Of a stretch of 26,694 nucleotides of DNA, positions 15,764-22,918 are shown in pieces. The notes beneath the pieces were generated by a model. It worked only from the letters and a program-made list of their open reading frames with translations, had not been told where the DNA came from and did no database searches. A program made the translations under genes and the position numbers. How positions within the stretch are numbered: position 1 is the stretch's first letter; each line of letters starts with the position of its first letter. Source of the DNA: Planctomycetota bacterium (lineage in GTDB: Bacteria; Planctomycetota; UBA1135; UBA2386); NCBI GenBank assembly GCA_020638695.1, contig JACKIB010000034.1:1-26694 (forward strand). Reading direction: 5' to 3'.

Positions 15764-16869
15764 AGAAGGCCATCAATCTGGGCAGCATCTTCATCGTCGC
15801 CCTGGCGCTGATCGCACTGGTGTTCCGCATGTGCGTGATCAAGATCGAGCCGGGCGAGACCGGTGTGCTCACCAAGGAATGGGGTGGCGGTCTGCAAAAG
15901 CAGGACTACAAGCCGGGCTTCTACCTCAACCTCGGACCTCTGCACACGTGGAACGTGATGGACACCACGGTGCAGACCCTCAACATGCTCCGGGAGACGG
16001 AGCAGAAGTCGGGCAACCGCGGGTCTTCGCGCTACTCCGGTTACTCGTCGTCGTTCACCAGCGTCAACCCGCCGCTGCGCGTCAAGAGTAGTGACGGCGC
16101 CGACGTGATCCTCGACATCACGGTGAAGTACCGCATCCTGGACGGGCGTGCGTGGCAGGTGTTCCAGAAGCAGGGCGCGGGTGATGGCTACAAGATCCGC
16201 GTCGCGAGCCGCACCAAGAACACCCTGATCTCCGGGTTGGGCCACCTGCGCACCGAGGACTTCTTCGACCCGAGCAAGCGCCAGTCGATGCAGTCGGGCA
16301 TGGTCGCAGAGCTCAAGGCCGACCTGGAGAAGATCGACGTGCTGCTGGTCGACATCCTGATCCGCGACCTCGAGTTCCAGCAGTCGTTCCAAGCGAAGAT
16401 CAAGGCGAAGACCCTCACCAAGCAGCGCGCGGAGGTGCAGGTCGCCAAGACCAAGGCTGCGGAGGCGGAGGGCGAGACCAACCGGATCCGTGCGGAGACC
16501 ACCGCGAAGGTGGCGGTGATTCGCGAGAACCTGGCGAAGTCGCTCACCGAGATGCGCGCCGAGAACGACAAGAAGATCAAGCGGGTGGTCGCCGACTACG
16601 AGAAGTACGTCGCCGAGACCCGCTCGACCGCGGAGCTCTACGCCAAGCAGAAGGAGGCTGAAGGGCTGCTGCTGGTCAAGGACAGCGAGGCGCGCGGCGA
16701 GGCGCTGCGGCGCCAAGCGCTGGTCGGCACCGGCGGGAACACGCTGGTGGCGTTGCGGGTGGTCGAAAACCTCAAGCTCGGCGACCTGAGCGTTTCCACT
16801 CAGTTGATCAACCCGCTGGACCTCGATCGGATGATGCGCAGCTTCGGCGTCGAGCCGCAGAGCAAGTGA
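15760..16869 (+). CDS. SPFH/band-7 (prohibitin-like) membrane protein, second of a pair
   Basis: The protein (369 residues) starts at a GTG overlapping the upstream stop as GTGA, with GGGAGG about 10 nt before it, so the two genes are translationally coupled. It has a membrane segment at about 7-27, then IEPGETGVLTKEWGGG and a band-7 domain with VKSSDGADVILDITVKYR. A coiled coil follows (about 208-320), rich in Ala, Glu and Lys. A loop rich in Ser, Tyr and Gly (about 85-105) interrupts the early domain and is unlike the partner. The two proteins are expected to form a mixed oligomer facing the periplasm or an internal membrane. Related to but distinct from HflC; not assigned a gene name. Confidence 0.9.
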   Translation: MKKAINLGSIFIVALALIALVFRMCVIKIEPGETGVLTKEWGGGLQKQDYKPGFYLNLGPLHTWNVMDTTVQTLNMLRETEQKSGNRGSSRYSGYSSSFTSVNPPLRVKSSDGADVILDITVKYRILDGRAWQVFQKQGAGDGYKIRVASRTKNTLISGLGHLRTEDFFDPSKRQSMQSGMVAELKADLEKIDVLLVDILIRDLEFQQSFQAKIKAKTLTKQRAEVQVAKTKAAEAEGETNRIRAETTAKVAVIRENLAKSLTEMRAENDKKIKRVVADYEKYVAETRSTAELYAKQKEAEGLLLVKDSEARGEALRRQALVGTGGNTLVALRVVENLKLGDLSVSTQLINPLDLDRMMRSFGVEPQSK

Positions 16870-16912
16870 CCCCTCGGCGCCGACGGTAGTGGGGCCGCGA
16901 CACCGAGGGGTC
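16868..16912. terminator. Inverted repeat after the SPFH operon
   Basis: GACCCCTCGG (16868-16877, starting in the stop codon) is perfectly complementary to CCGAGGGGTC (16903-16912), with a 25-nt loop. Placement directly after the last gene of the operon suggests a terminator or 3' stabilising stem. The loop is long and no T-tract follows. Confidence 0.5.
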
Positions 16913-17299
16913 GGTGCATGACTGCACGGCTCTCGTAGCCGGGGTTGGCGGTGACGGTAACGGCGCGGACCGGAGGATGAGTGGCGCCGTCGGCCCCAGT
17001 GTCTCAGCACCGCTGTGGCTGTCGTAAGGCGGGGTCACGACGGATGGTCGGGTGGCAGCGGACAATGTGGTGGTCTGGGGTTCCGGGGTCTGGGTTCGCG
17101 GGGGGAGTGAGACCGTGGTTGCGTGGCGCGTCGCGCATCGGCGGGTGGACGTGGGGCGCGGGAGCGCACGTGGGGTGCGAGCGCAGGAACACATGGACGG
17201 GGCATTCGTCGACGCGGCAGCGCCGGGGCCCGCGAGCACGCGGCGCGGGGGCTCTCGAGCTCCCTCGACCTCGAGCTCAGAACCCGCGGGAGTGGGGTA
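16913..17299. other. Gene-free stretch left of the transposase remnant
   Basis: No intact gene is seen. The sequence is G-rich on the plus strand and its open frames are repetitive in Arg, Gly and Val. Part of it is probably the decayed 5' half of the RAYT transposase that is recognisable from 17300 on; frame +3 near 17130-17170 has a faint resemblance to the family's N-terminal region, too weak to rely on. Confidence 0.35.
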
Positions 17300-17530
17300 T
17301 CGGGGAAGGGCTGCGAGCGAAACGGCTTTCGCCTGGTGCACTACTCCGTGTAGGGCGACCACCTGCACATGATCGTGGAGGCGACCGACCGACTTCGCCC
17401 GTCACGGGGCCTGCTCATCCGCATCGCGGGGCTTGGACCGGCTGCGGCGTCGCGCCGGCAGGGTGTTCGCCGACCGCGATCACTCCTGCGCACGCCGCGC
17501 GAGGTCGCGGTTTCGGAGGGTGAGGCCGCG
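17300..17530 (+). pseudogene. Decayed REP-associated (RAYT, Y1/HUH) transposase
   Basis: The translation at 17321-17350 reads NGFRLVHYSV, then a TAG stop (17351-17353), then in the same frame GDHLHMIVEATDR. In intact RAYT proteins these segments are continuous, with Gln at the stop position and the HxH here forming the HUH metal-binding pair. After RGLLIRIA the reading frame must shift to recover DRLRRRAGRVFADR (17434 on), and shift again to recover LRTPREV (17487 on), a well-known segment of the family. One stop and two frameshifts make it nonfunctional. The N-terminal portion is not recoverable. RAYT enzymes act on palindromic repeats, and palindromic elements lie immediately downstream. 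Confidence 0.75.
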
Positions 17531-17616
17531 GCAGCCCGAGACCCCAGACCAAACGGCCACTGTCGGTGAACGACAGCAAGCTCCCACGATCACAGGGGCC
17601 AAGGCAGGGCCTCGTC

Positions 17617-17784
17617 CTAGGAGTCTGCGCCACAGAAGGGTGACTCAGGAGGTTCGTGGATTTCGGCGCAGGTCGCCGCCCGAAAACACAGCCGAATTGG
17701 TGGATTCGGCGAGGATTTCGGGGGGTGACAGGTGCTGGAAGGCGCGGATCTCATGGGTTGTCATTCTGTGGCGCAGACTCCTAG
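17617..17784. repeat. Palindromic element A (168 bp)
   Basis: The ends are perfect inverted repeats of 21 bp, beginning CTAGGAGTCTGCGCC on the left (17617-17637) and matched by 17764-17784 on the right. The centre holds a 7-bp hairpin, GCCGAAT / ATTCGGC with a 6-nt loop (17691-17710), and two direct copies of GGATTTCGG (17658-17666, 17713-17721). It has no gene of any size I trust, although a 39-codon frame runs on the minus strand. It resembles a non-autonomous mobile element (MITE). The right-hand CTAG (17781-17784) is also the first four bases of element B. Confidence 0.8.
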
Positions 17785-17962
17785 CCCGGACTATTCATGA
17801 GCAGCGTCGCGAGATCGTGCAAGGTTGTTGCTGGCAAGGAGAACGGCAGGTTCTGCCCGGAGGCGGGGTGCCTCCCCGTCGAGGAGCAGGTTCTGACGTT
17901 CGACGAAGCCAGCAGCGACCTTGCACGATCGCAGCAGCTCGGTCATGGATAGTCCGGGCTAG
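17781..17962. repeat. Palindromic element B (182 bp)
   Basis: The ends are imperfect inverted repeats about 55 bp long. The outer block CTAGCCCGGACTAT and the inner block GATCGTGCAAGGT appear on both arms (left 17781-17836, right about 17907-17962, reverse complement). The centre holds the 6-bp hairpin GGAGGC / GCCTCC (17859-17875) flanked by direct repeats GCAGGTTCTG (17846-17855, 17886-17895). No coding capacity. Its right CTAG is shared with element C. Fragments similar to its ends are found at 19564-19585 and 22114-22161, so it has been present more than once in this genome. Confidence 0.85.
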
Positions 17963-18127
17963 TGGGGTGTGTCCGAAGTTGGTCACATAAGTCGCCGGCC
18001 CTACGGCCCGCTCGCGGCGTCGCAGCTCCTCAGCTTGTCCACCAACAAGCCGTGTCGTCGCAGCTCCTTGCGAGCGAACCGCATGACTCGACGACTTATG
18101 CAACGAACTTCGGACACACCCCACTAG
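17959..18127. repeat. Palindromic element C (169 bp)
   Basis: The ends are 36-bp inverted repeats with three mismatches, starting CTAGTGGGGTGTGTCC (17959-17994 against 18092-18127). Inside, GCTCGC (18010-18015) pairs with GCGAGC (18070-18075). A central hairpin GCTTGT / ACAAGC with loop CCACCA (18033-18050) is flanked by direct repeats GTCGCAGCTCCT (18019-18030, 18057-18068). As RNA or single-stranded DNA it would form a long cruciform. No gene is present. It ends 28 bp from the stop of the crotonase gene. Confidence 0.85.
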
Positions 18128-18155
18128 CGAGGCCCCGGAGCCAAAGGCGCGCCGG

Positions 18156-18935
18156 TCAGCGCCTCCAGGACGGGTCGCGCTTCTCCAGGAATGCGCGAGT
18201 ACCTTCCCGCATCTCCTCGGTCGCGCTGATGATGCCGAACAGGTCGGTTTCGATGCGCAGTCCTTCGGCGAGCGGGACGTCCGCGCCGCGTCGCACCGCG
18301 GCCTTCGCCAGGGTCACCGCTTGCGGTCCGCGCGAGAGGATCTTGCGCGCCACCGCGGTCACCTCGTCGAGCAGCTCGGCCGGCTCGAAAACGGCGTTCA
18401 CCAACCCGAGCCGCAACGCCGTGTCCGCATCGATCGGGTCACCGGTCAGGATCATCTGCAGCGCCGGACCGATGCCGATCAGGCGCGGCAGGCGTTGGGT
18501 ACCGCCGTAGCCGGGGATCAACCCCAGGCTCACCTCGGGCAACCCGAGCCGCGCCTTGGTCGAGGCAAACCGTAGATCGCAAGCCAGCGCGAGCTCCAAC
18601 CCACCGCCGAGCGCGTAGCCGTGAATCGCCGCGAGCACCGGTTTGGGCGACTGCTCGATCTCGTGCATGAGCATCTGGCCGTGCGCCGAGTTGGTCCGCC
18701 CGTCCAGGACGCCTTGCTCGGCGAGCACGCTGACGTCGGCGCCGGCCACGAAGGCCTTCTCACCCGCGCCCGTCAGGATGATCACGCCGACGTCGGCGTC
18801 GGCCGAAACCATCGTGAACGCTTCGAACAGCTCGGAGATGGTCTCGTTGTCGAGCGCGTTCAACTTGGTCGGGCGGTTGACGGTGATCACCGCCAGACCG
18901 CTCTCGATGTGCACCCCGACGCTGTCGAAGTCCAT
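18156..18935 (-). CDS. Enoyl-CoA hydratase / crotonase family
   Basis: The product has 259 residues, normal for the family. The oxyanion-hole segment VAGAD (63-67) and GYALGGGLELALACD contain the first catalytic glutamate, Glu114, and LGLPEVSLGLIPGYGG contains the second, Glu134, at the usual spacing of 20. Both are present, as in true hydratases that add water to trans-2-enoyl-CoA. It is cytoplasmic and probably hexameric. The ATG shares one base with the stop of the cyclophilin gene before it (TGATG). With the thiolase at the head of the same run of genes it fits fatty-acid oxidation or a short-chain acyl-CoA pathway. No dehydrogenase is in the window to complete the cycle. Confidence 0.93.
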   Translation of the reverse strand: MDFDSVGVHIESGLAVITVNRPTKLNALDNETISELFEAFTMVSADADVGVIILTGAGEKAFVAGADVSVLAEQGVLDGRTNSAHGQMLMHEIEQSPKPVLAAIHGYALGGGLELALACDLRFASTKARLGLPEVSLGLIPGYGGTQRLPRLIGIGPALQMILTGDPIDADTALRLGLVNAVFEPAELLDEVTAVARKILSRGPQAVTLAKAAVRRGADVPLAEGLRIETDLFGIISATEEMREGTRAFLEKRDPSWRR

Positions 18936-19525
18936 CAGTCCGCGTCCTCGCCGGCAGCGGCGTCACCTTCCGGCGTCGCATCTTCGGCCTGGCGAACGGT
19001 CATCGAGCGGATCTCGATACGCTCCTTCGGCTTGCTCTCCTCGCCACCCGGGCCGAAGCCGACCTCGGAGCTGGCAATCGCGTCGAGCACGTCCTCGCCG
19101 CTCTTCATGTAGGCGAACACCGTGTAGTTGCCGTCGAGGAAACTCGCATGCTCGCTGTGCACCACGAAGAACTGCGAACCCGCGGAGTCCGGATCCTGCG
19201 CGCGCGCCATCGACAGCACGCCGCGCTTGTGCGGCAGATCGCTGAACTCGGCGCGGATCTGGTAACCCGGGCCGCCGGTGCCAGGGTGGCCGGTCGCCCC
19301 CTTGCGCGTGTTCGGGCAGCCACCCTGGATCATGAACCCCCTGATGATCCGATGGAATGCGAGCCCATCGTAGAAGCCCTCCAGTGCCAGCTTGATGATG
19401 TTGCGCGCGTGGCCGGGAGCTTGCTCACCGTAGAAGCCGAACACCATGTCGCCCTTGTCGGTCGACATCAGCAGTTCGACGCTTCCGAGGTCGAGATCGT
19501 CCAGGTTGTCGAGTTGGATCGCCAT
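18935..19525 (-). CDS. Cytoplasmic cyclophilin-type peptidyl-prolyl isomerase
   Basis: The protein (196 residues) begins just after AGGAG on the minus strand. The cyclophilin core includes FHRIIRGFMIQGG (57-69), with the catalytic arginine, and SAGSQFFV. There is no signal peptide, so it acts in the cytoplasm on proline peptide bonds during folding. The C-terminal 25 residues are acidic and Ala-rich, probably disordered. An exported homologue lies upstream in the same orientation, and the two share unusual stretches such as IQGGCPN followed by GATGxPGTG, suggesting duplication. It overlaps the crotonase start by one base. Confidence 0.93.
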   Translation of the reverse strand: MAIQLDNLDDLDLGSVELLMSTDKGDMVFGFYGEQAPGHARNIIKLALEGFYDGLAFHRIIRGFMIQGGCPNTRKGATGHPGTGGPGYQIRAEFSDLPHKRGVLSMARAQDPDSAGSQFFVVHSEHASFLDGNYTVFAYMKSGEDVLDAIASSEVGFGPGGEESKPKERIEIRSMTVRQAEDATPEGDAAAGEDAD

Positions 19526-19563
19526 GCCGCTCCTGTAACCCCTACCGCACGGGATGGCCAGTT

Positions 19564-19585
19564 CTGGCCGGGACTATTCACGAAG
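19564..19585. repeat. Remnant resembling the left end of element B
   Basis: CTGGCCGGGACTATTCACG at this position differs from the left end of element B by only a few bases. No matching second end was found nearby, so this is a solo end, lying between the two cyclophilin genes. It could also be a chance or functional hairpin half. Confidence 0.45.
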
Positions 19586-19661
19586 GGGCGTGGATCCACG
19601 ACCAGGCCGAGCGGCACCGACCTCGCGGCGCGGACCCGGAGGACCGCCGCCGGTGCTTCCG

Positions 19662-20612
19662 CTACTGCTTGCGGAACACCGGCTGCACCACCGCGGCCTT
19701 GATCGTCACCGGGTCGACCGGCGCATCCCCACGCACCTCGCCAGCCGCGATCTTGTCGAGCGTTCCCTCGCCGGTCACCAGCTCGCCGAACGCGGTGTAT
19801 TGCCCATCCAGCCCGGTGTTGGCCGCGTGCATGACGAAGAACTGCGACCCGGCCGAGTTGATGTCGTGACCCTCGCGGGCCATCGAGATCACGCCGCGCA
19901 CGTGTCGGATGTCGTTGAACTCGGCGTTGACTCGGTAGCCGGGGTTGCCGGTGCCGGGTCGCCCGGTGGCTCCCGGCTTCGAGTTCGGGCAGCCACCCTG
20001 GATCATGAACCCGGAGATCACCCGGTGGAACGTGGTGCCGTTGTAGAAGCCGTCCTTGGCCAGCTTGACGAAGTTGGCGACGGTCTTCGGTGCCTTCTCG
20101 GGATAGAACTTCAGCACCATCTCGCCCTTGTCGGTCACCAGGGTGACGCGGGTCTTGGCGAGGTCCAGCTTCTCGACGTCGACCTTGCGCAGATCGGGGG
20201 CCACGCTCACCACGGCGCTCAAAGCCGGGATCTTCGCCCAGGTGAATGCGACCCGCACCACCCCGCCCTGTTTCGGGTTGGGAACCACATTGCCGACCGG
20301 GATCTTGATGCGGCGCTCGATGCGGGTGCCGGCGTCGAGTGCGAGGGTCCCCGAGGTGCGGTGCGCCACCGCGGGCCCCTGCTTGCCATCGACGCTGGTC
20401 TTGAAGTCGTAGCCGTTCACCAGCGTCAACGGGACCTTGCAGCTCTGCTTGGTGGACAGCGTCAGGATCAACTCGAACTCGCCGGTCGCCAACACCACGT
20501 CACTGGAGGGCGAGAGGGTGGTCGTCCAGCCATCCTGAGCCGCGAGCGGGCGGGAGGTCGAGCAGAGCGCGGCGAGCAACACGCCGGCCAGGGCGAGGGG
20601 GTGCTTGTTCAT
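19662..20612 (-). CDS. Exported cyclophilin-type peptidyl-prolyl isomerase
   Basis: The start at 20612 gives 316 residues with a signal peptide ending PLAA before Q26. The frame continues upstream into arginine-rich antisense of the thiolase gene and was cut there. Residues 27-140 form a beta-rich domain with no name I recognise. Residues 150-316 are cyclophilin, with FHRVISGFMIQGG (195-207) and SAGSQFFV. It should fold proteins in the periplasm. The extra N-terminal domain may bind clients or the cell wall; that is a guess. It follows the thiolase by 92 bp on the same strand. Confidence 0.9.
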   Translation of the reverse strand: MNKHPLALAGVLLAALCSTSRPLAAQDGWTTTLSPSSDVVLATGEFELILTLSTKQSCKVPLTLVNGYDFKTSVDGKQGPAVAHRTSGTLALDAGTRIERRIKIPVGNVVPNPKQGGVVRVAFTWAKIPALSAVVSVAPDLRKVDVEKLDLAKTRVTLVTDKGEMVLKFYPEKAPKTVANFVKLAKDGFYNGTTFHRVISGFMIQGGCPNSKPGATGRPGTGNPGYRVNAEFNDIRHVRGVISMAREGHDINSAGSQFFVMHAANTGLDGQYTAFGELVTGEGTLDKIAAGEVRGDAPVDPVTIKAAVVQPVFRKQ

Positions 20613-20704
20613 GGCATTTCGAAGGTTGGAGCGGGCCGCGATGCGCTGCCCCGAGAAAGCGAGTGTCGTGGCGCGAGGCCCGATTGCAAGCCGCGGCGGA
20701 CGGA

Positions 20705-21892
20705 TCAGCCGGCCTGGAACTCCACGGCCATACCCATCCCGCCGCTCATGCACAGCGAGGCCAGGCCGCGGTCGACCCCGCGCCGACGCATCTCGTGCAG
20801 CAGCGTCACCACGATGCGCGCTCCGGTGGCGCCGATCGGATGGCCGAGCGCGATGGCACCGCCGTTGACGTTGACCCGCTCGGTGTCGATCTCCAGGTCG
20901 CGGTAGCAGGCGATCGCCTGGGCGGCGAACGCCTCGTTGAGTTCGATCAGCGGGTAGTCGGTTAGCGTGCGGCCCGTGCGCGAGCACAGCTCGCGGATCG
21001 CCGGCACCGGACCGATCCCCATGATGCGCGGGGGGACACCCGCGGTTGCCGATGCTCCGAGCCACGCCAGGGGCCGCAAGCCACGACGTGAGACCTCGGA
21101 TTCGGTCATCAGCAGCAGTGCCGCCGCGCCATCGGTGATCCCCGACGAGTTGCCGGCATGCACCGTCCCGCCCTGATCCACCGGTCGAAACACTGGCGGC
21201 AGCTTGCCGAGATCCGCCATCGTCACGCCGTGGCGCACGTGCTCGTCCTGCTCGACCACCCGCGTCGCCTTCCGATCCGCGACCTCGACTGGAACGATCT
21301 CGTCGGCGAATCGACCGGCGCGCTGCGCGGCCTCGGCGCGGTGGTGCGACTGCAGCGCCAGCTCGTCCTGCTCTTGGCGCGAGATCCCGTAGTCGTCGAC
21401 CAGGTTCTCCGCGGTCATCCCCATCGGCTCGCCCAGGATCGCACAGGTGAAGCCGTCCTGGTAGTTGCCGTCGAGCGCCTTGGCGTGGCCGAGTCGGTAA
21501 CCCTGACGCATGTTCGGCAACAGGAACGGGATGTTGGTCATGCTCTCCATCCCACCGACTACCACGACCTTGCGCCCGTCCAGCAGCAGCGCGGCACGCC
21601 CGAGGTCGAGCGCCTTGAGGCTGGAGCCGCACGCCTTGTTGACGGTGAAGGCCGGGGACACCTCGCCCACCCCGGCGCGGATCGCCACCTGGCGAGCAGG
21701 GTTGGGACCCGAGCCGAGCTGGCGAGCCTGACCGAAGATCACCTCCTCGACGTCGGTGGCCGCCACGCCGGCGCGGTCCAACATGCCACGAACCGCCGCC
21801 GCGCCGAGGTCCACCGCGGACAGCGGTGAGAGCGCCCCGAGGAACTTGCCGATCGGGGTCCGTTGGGCAGCGACGATGGCGACTCGTTCCAT
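20705..21892 (-). CDS. Acetyl-CoA C-acetyltransferase (thiolase)
   Basis: The product has 395 residues, the family norm, starting at the ATG at 21892 where ERVAIVAAQRTPIGKF matches the usual N-terminus. The nucleophile Cys88 is in NKACGSS, the catalytic histidine in NEAFA / GHPIGATGAR, and the second cysteine in CMSGGMG. These are the residues of biosynthetic and degradative thiolases. The enzyme joins or splits acetoacetyl-CoA, or trims longer 3-ketoacyl-CoA; the sequence does not decide. It leads a run that ends in crotonase, with a promoter-like extended -10 about 40 bp upstream. Confidence 0.95.
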   Translation of the reverse strand: MERVAIVAAQRTPIGKFLGALSPLSAVDLGAAAVRGMLDRAGVAATDVEEVIFGQARQLGSGPNPARQVAIRAGVGEVSPAFTVNKACGSSLKALDLGRAALLLDGRKVVVVGGMESMTNIPFLLPNMRQGYRLGHAKALDGNYQDGFTCAILGEPMGMTAENLVDDYGISRQEQDELALQSHHRAEAAQRAGRFADEIVPVEVADRKATRVVEQDEHVRHGVTMADLGKLPPVFRPVDQGGTVHAGNSSGITDGAAALLLMTESEVSRRGLRPLAWLGASATAGVPPRIMGIGPVPAIRELCSRTGRTLTDYPLIELNEAFAAQAIACYRDLEIDTERVNVNGGAIALGHPIGATGARIVVTLLHEMRRRGVDRGLASLCMSGGMGMAVEFQAG

Positions 21893-21929
21893 GGTTTCGG
21901 GCGGTGCTTCAGGGGCGCGAAGGGAGCGG

Positions 21930-21938
21930 AGCATATCA
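21930..21938 (-). promoter_or_regulatory. Extended -10-like promoter of the thiolase operon
   Basis: On the minus strand the sequence reads TGATATGCT: a TGn extension followed by TATGCT, four of six bases matching TATAAT. It would start transcription about 30 nt before the thiolase ATG. No -35 is visible, which is normal for extended -10 promoters. Confidence 0.45.
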
Positions 21939-22113
21939 AAGCCGCTCCCGCCGCCGCGCTCGGGGTGGCAATCCGCACCGAACCGGCCATGCCTCGGAGG
22001 ATTCGCGACCGACCAGACCCGTCGCGCATGGGCCGTCGAGACCCTGCGGCGCTGAGGAGTTCCTGGTGCCCCGCGTCCGGAGTTTGCAGCACATGCGCCC
22101 GGCCATTCGATCC

Positions 22114-22161
22114 GCTCGCTTGCGCGATCGCAGCAGCTCGGTCACGAGGAGTCCGGGCTAG
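22114..22161. repeat. Solo right end of element B
   Basis: About 48 bp match the right end of element B (17915-17962), including GATCGCAGCAGCTCGGTCA and the end GTCCGGGCTAG, with roughly eight differences. No left end was found in the 250 bp to its left, so it is a truncated copy or a fragment left by deletion. The terminal CTAG (22158-22161) is kept. Confidence 0.7.
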
Positions 22162-22336
22162 ACAGGGATGCACCCCGCTCGGGTCGCACTCTGCCGTGTG
22201 TCCGCGGCCGCGCGCGCGGACCCGCCGGACCCCGTTCTCGGGGTCGCGTCCCTCGGGGTGGTCGCGCCCGTGGCAGCGCCCGGACCGCCTCTCGCGGAAG
22301 AGGCCGCAGCGCAGATGCCGATTCCACACGGAGAAT

Positions 22337-22918
22337 ATGGCCGACCTGCGGGGTGATCGGGCCGCCATCGACCGTCACGTCCACGCGCTCCGCCAGCGGT
22401 TGGCTGACGAATCCAGGCGGCATGCGGATCTGGCGCGGACCACGACGGTCCCGCTGGAGGCGCTCGATATCGGTGACCCGATCCTGGAAGCCGCGCTCAC
22501 CGACTCGGCGATGCAGATCTTCCTGCGGCACATGATCAGCCTGGTCGACGGGCCGCGCGACACACCGGAGGCAGTCGACCAACCGCGCCAGGACGCGATC
22601 CCGCGCGAACGCGTGCTGGAGGTCCGCGACCGCCTGGCGGCGATGGAGCCGTGCAGCGCACCCGACCTCGCGCTCGGGTTCGAGGACGAACGGCTGTGGA
22701 TCCTGATCGACCTGCTGCACAGCGGCGACATGCTCAGTCAGCACCGCGCCACCGTCGAATTGCGCAGCTACATGAACCGCATCCGCGCCCGCGAGGTCGA
22801 AGTCGGCTGCCTGCCGCAGGTAGTGGAGGCGCTGCGCGGGATGGACAAGCGCCCGTTGGTGCTCGATCTGCTGCTCGAGTGCGCACGGCAGTGCTCGGAG
22901 GCGCACAGCGATGCCTGA
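22337..22918 (+). CDS. Hypothetical protein coupled to HD-GYP protein
   Basis: The product has 193 residues from the ATG at 22337, preceded by GGAG. The longer open frame to the left crosses the repeat fragment and was rejected. It is charged and mostly helical, with DRHVHALRQRLADESRRHADL near the start, and an ERLWILIDLLHSGDMLSQHRATVELRSYM segment that resembles helical repeats. No signal peptide and no family I recognise. It overlaps the next gene by 8 bp. A helper or regulator of the HD-GYP protein is a reasonable guess from the coupling alone. Confidence 0.7.
   Translation: MADLRGDRAAIDRHVHALRQRLADESRRHADLARTTTVPLEALDIGDPILEAALTDSAMQIFLRHMISLVDGPRDTPEAVDQPRQDAIPRERVLEVRDRLAAMEPCSAPDLALGFEDERLWILIDLLHSGDMLSQHRATVELRSYMNRIRAREVEVGCLPQVVEALRGMDKRPLVLDLLLECARQCSEAHSDA

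Larger units (their letters stand above)
17607..18135. repeat. Interrupted hairpin flanking the three elements
   Basis: GGGCCTCG (17607-17614) left of element A is the exact reverse complement of CGAGGCCC (18128-18135) right of element C. If all three elements and the extra CTAG copies are removed, the two halves come together as an 8-bp stem with loop TCCTAG. The restored hairpin would stand 20 nt after the crotonase stop codon, in the place of a terminator for that operon. Confidence 0.6.
21893..22336. other. Intergenic region between thiolase and the HD-GYP pair
   Basis: These 444 bp lie between divergent genes. They contain the thiolase promoter (21930-21938) and an end fragment of element B (22114-22161). 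Frames crossing it have biased Arg and Pro content without motifs. I see no promoter for the rightward genes that I would defend. Confidence 0.4.

Noticed and set aside
15493..17010. Minus-strand frame of 505 residues
   Set aside because: Antisense of the SPFH pair. The leucine- and arginine-rich repeats reflect the Lys/Glu codons of the coiled coils on the real strand.
17617..18127. CRISPR array or integron attC sites as explanation for the repeats
   Set aside because: There are no regularly spaced identical repeats. The three elements differ in sequence, and the attC signature and integrase gene are absent.
19554..20906. Plus-strand frame of 450 residues
   Set aside because: It runs antisense through the exported cyclophilin and the end of the thiolase gene, both certain. 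His/Gly/Arg-rich without domains.
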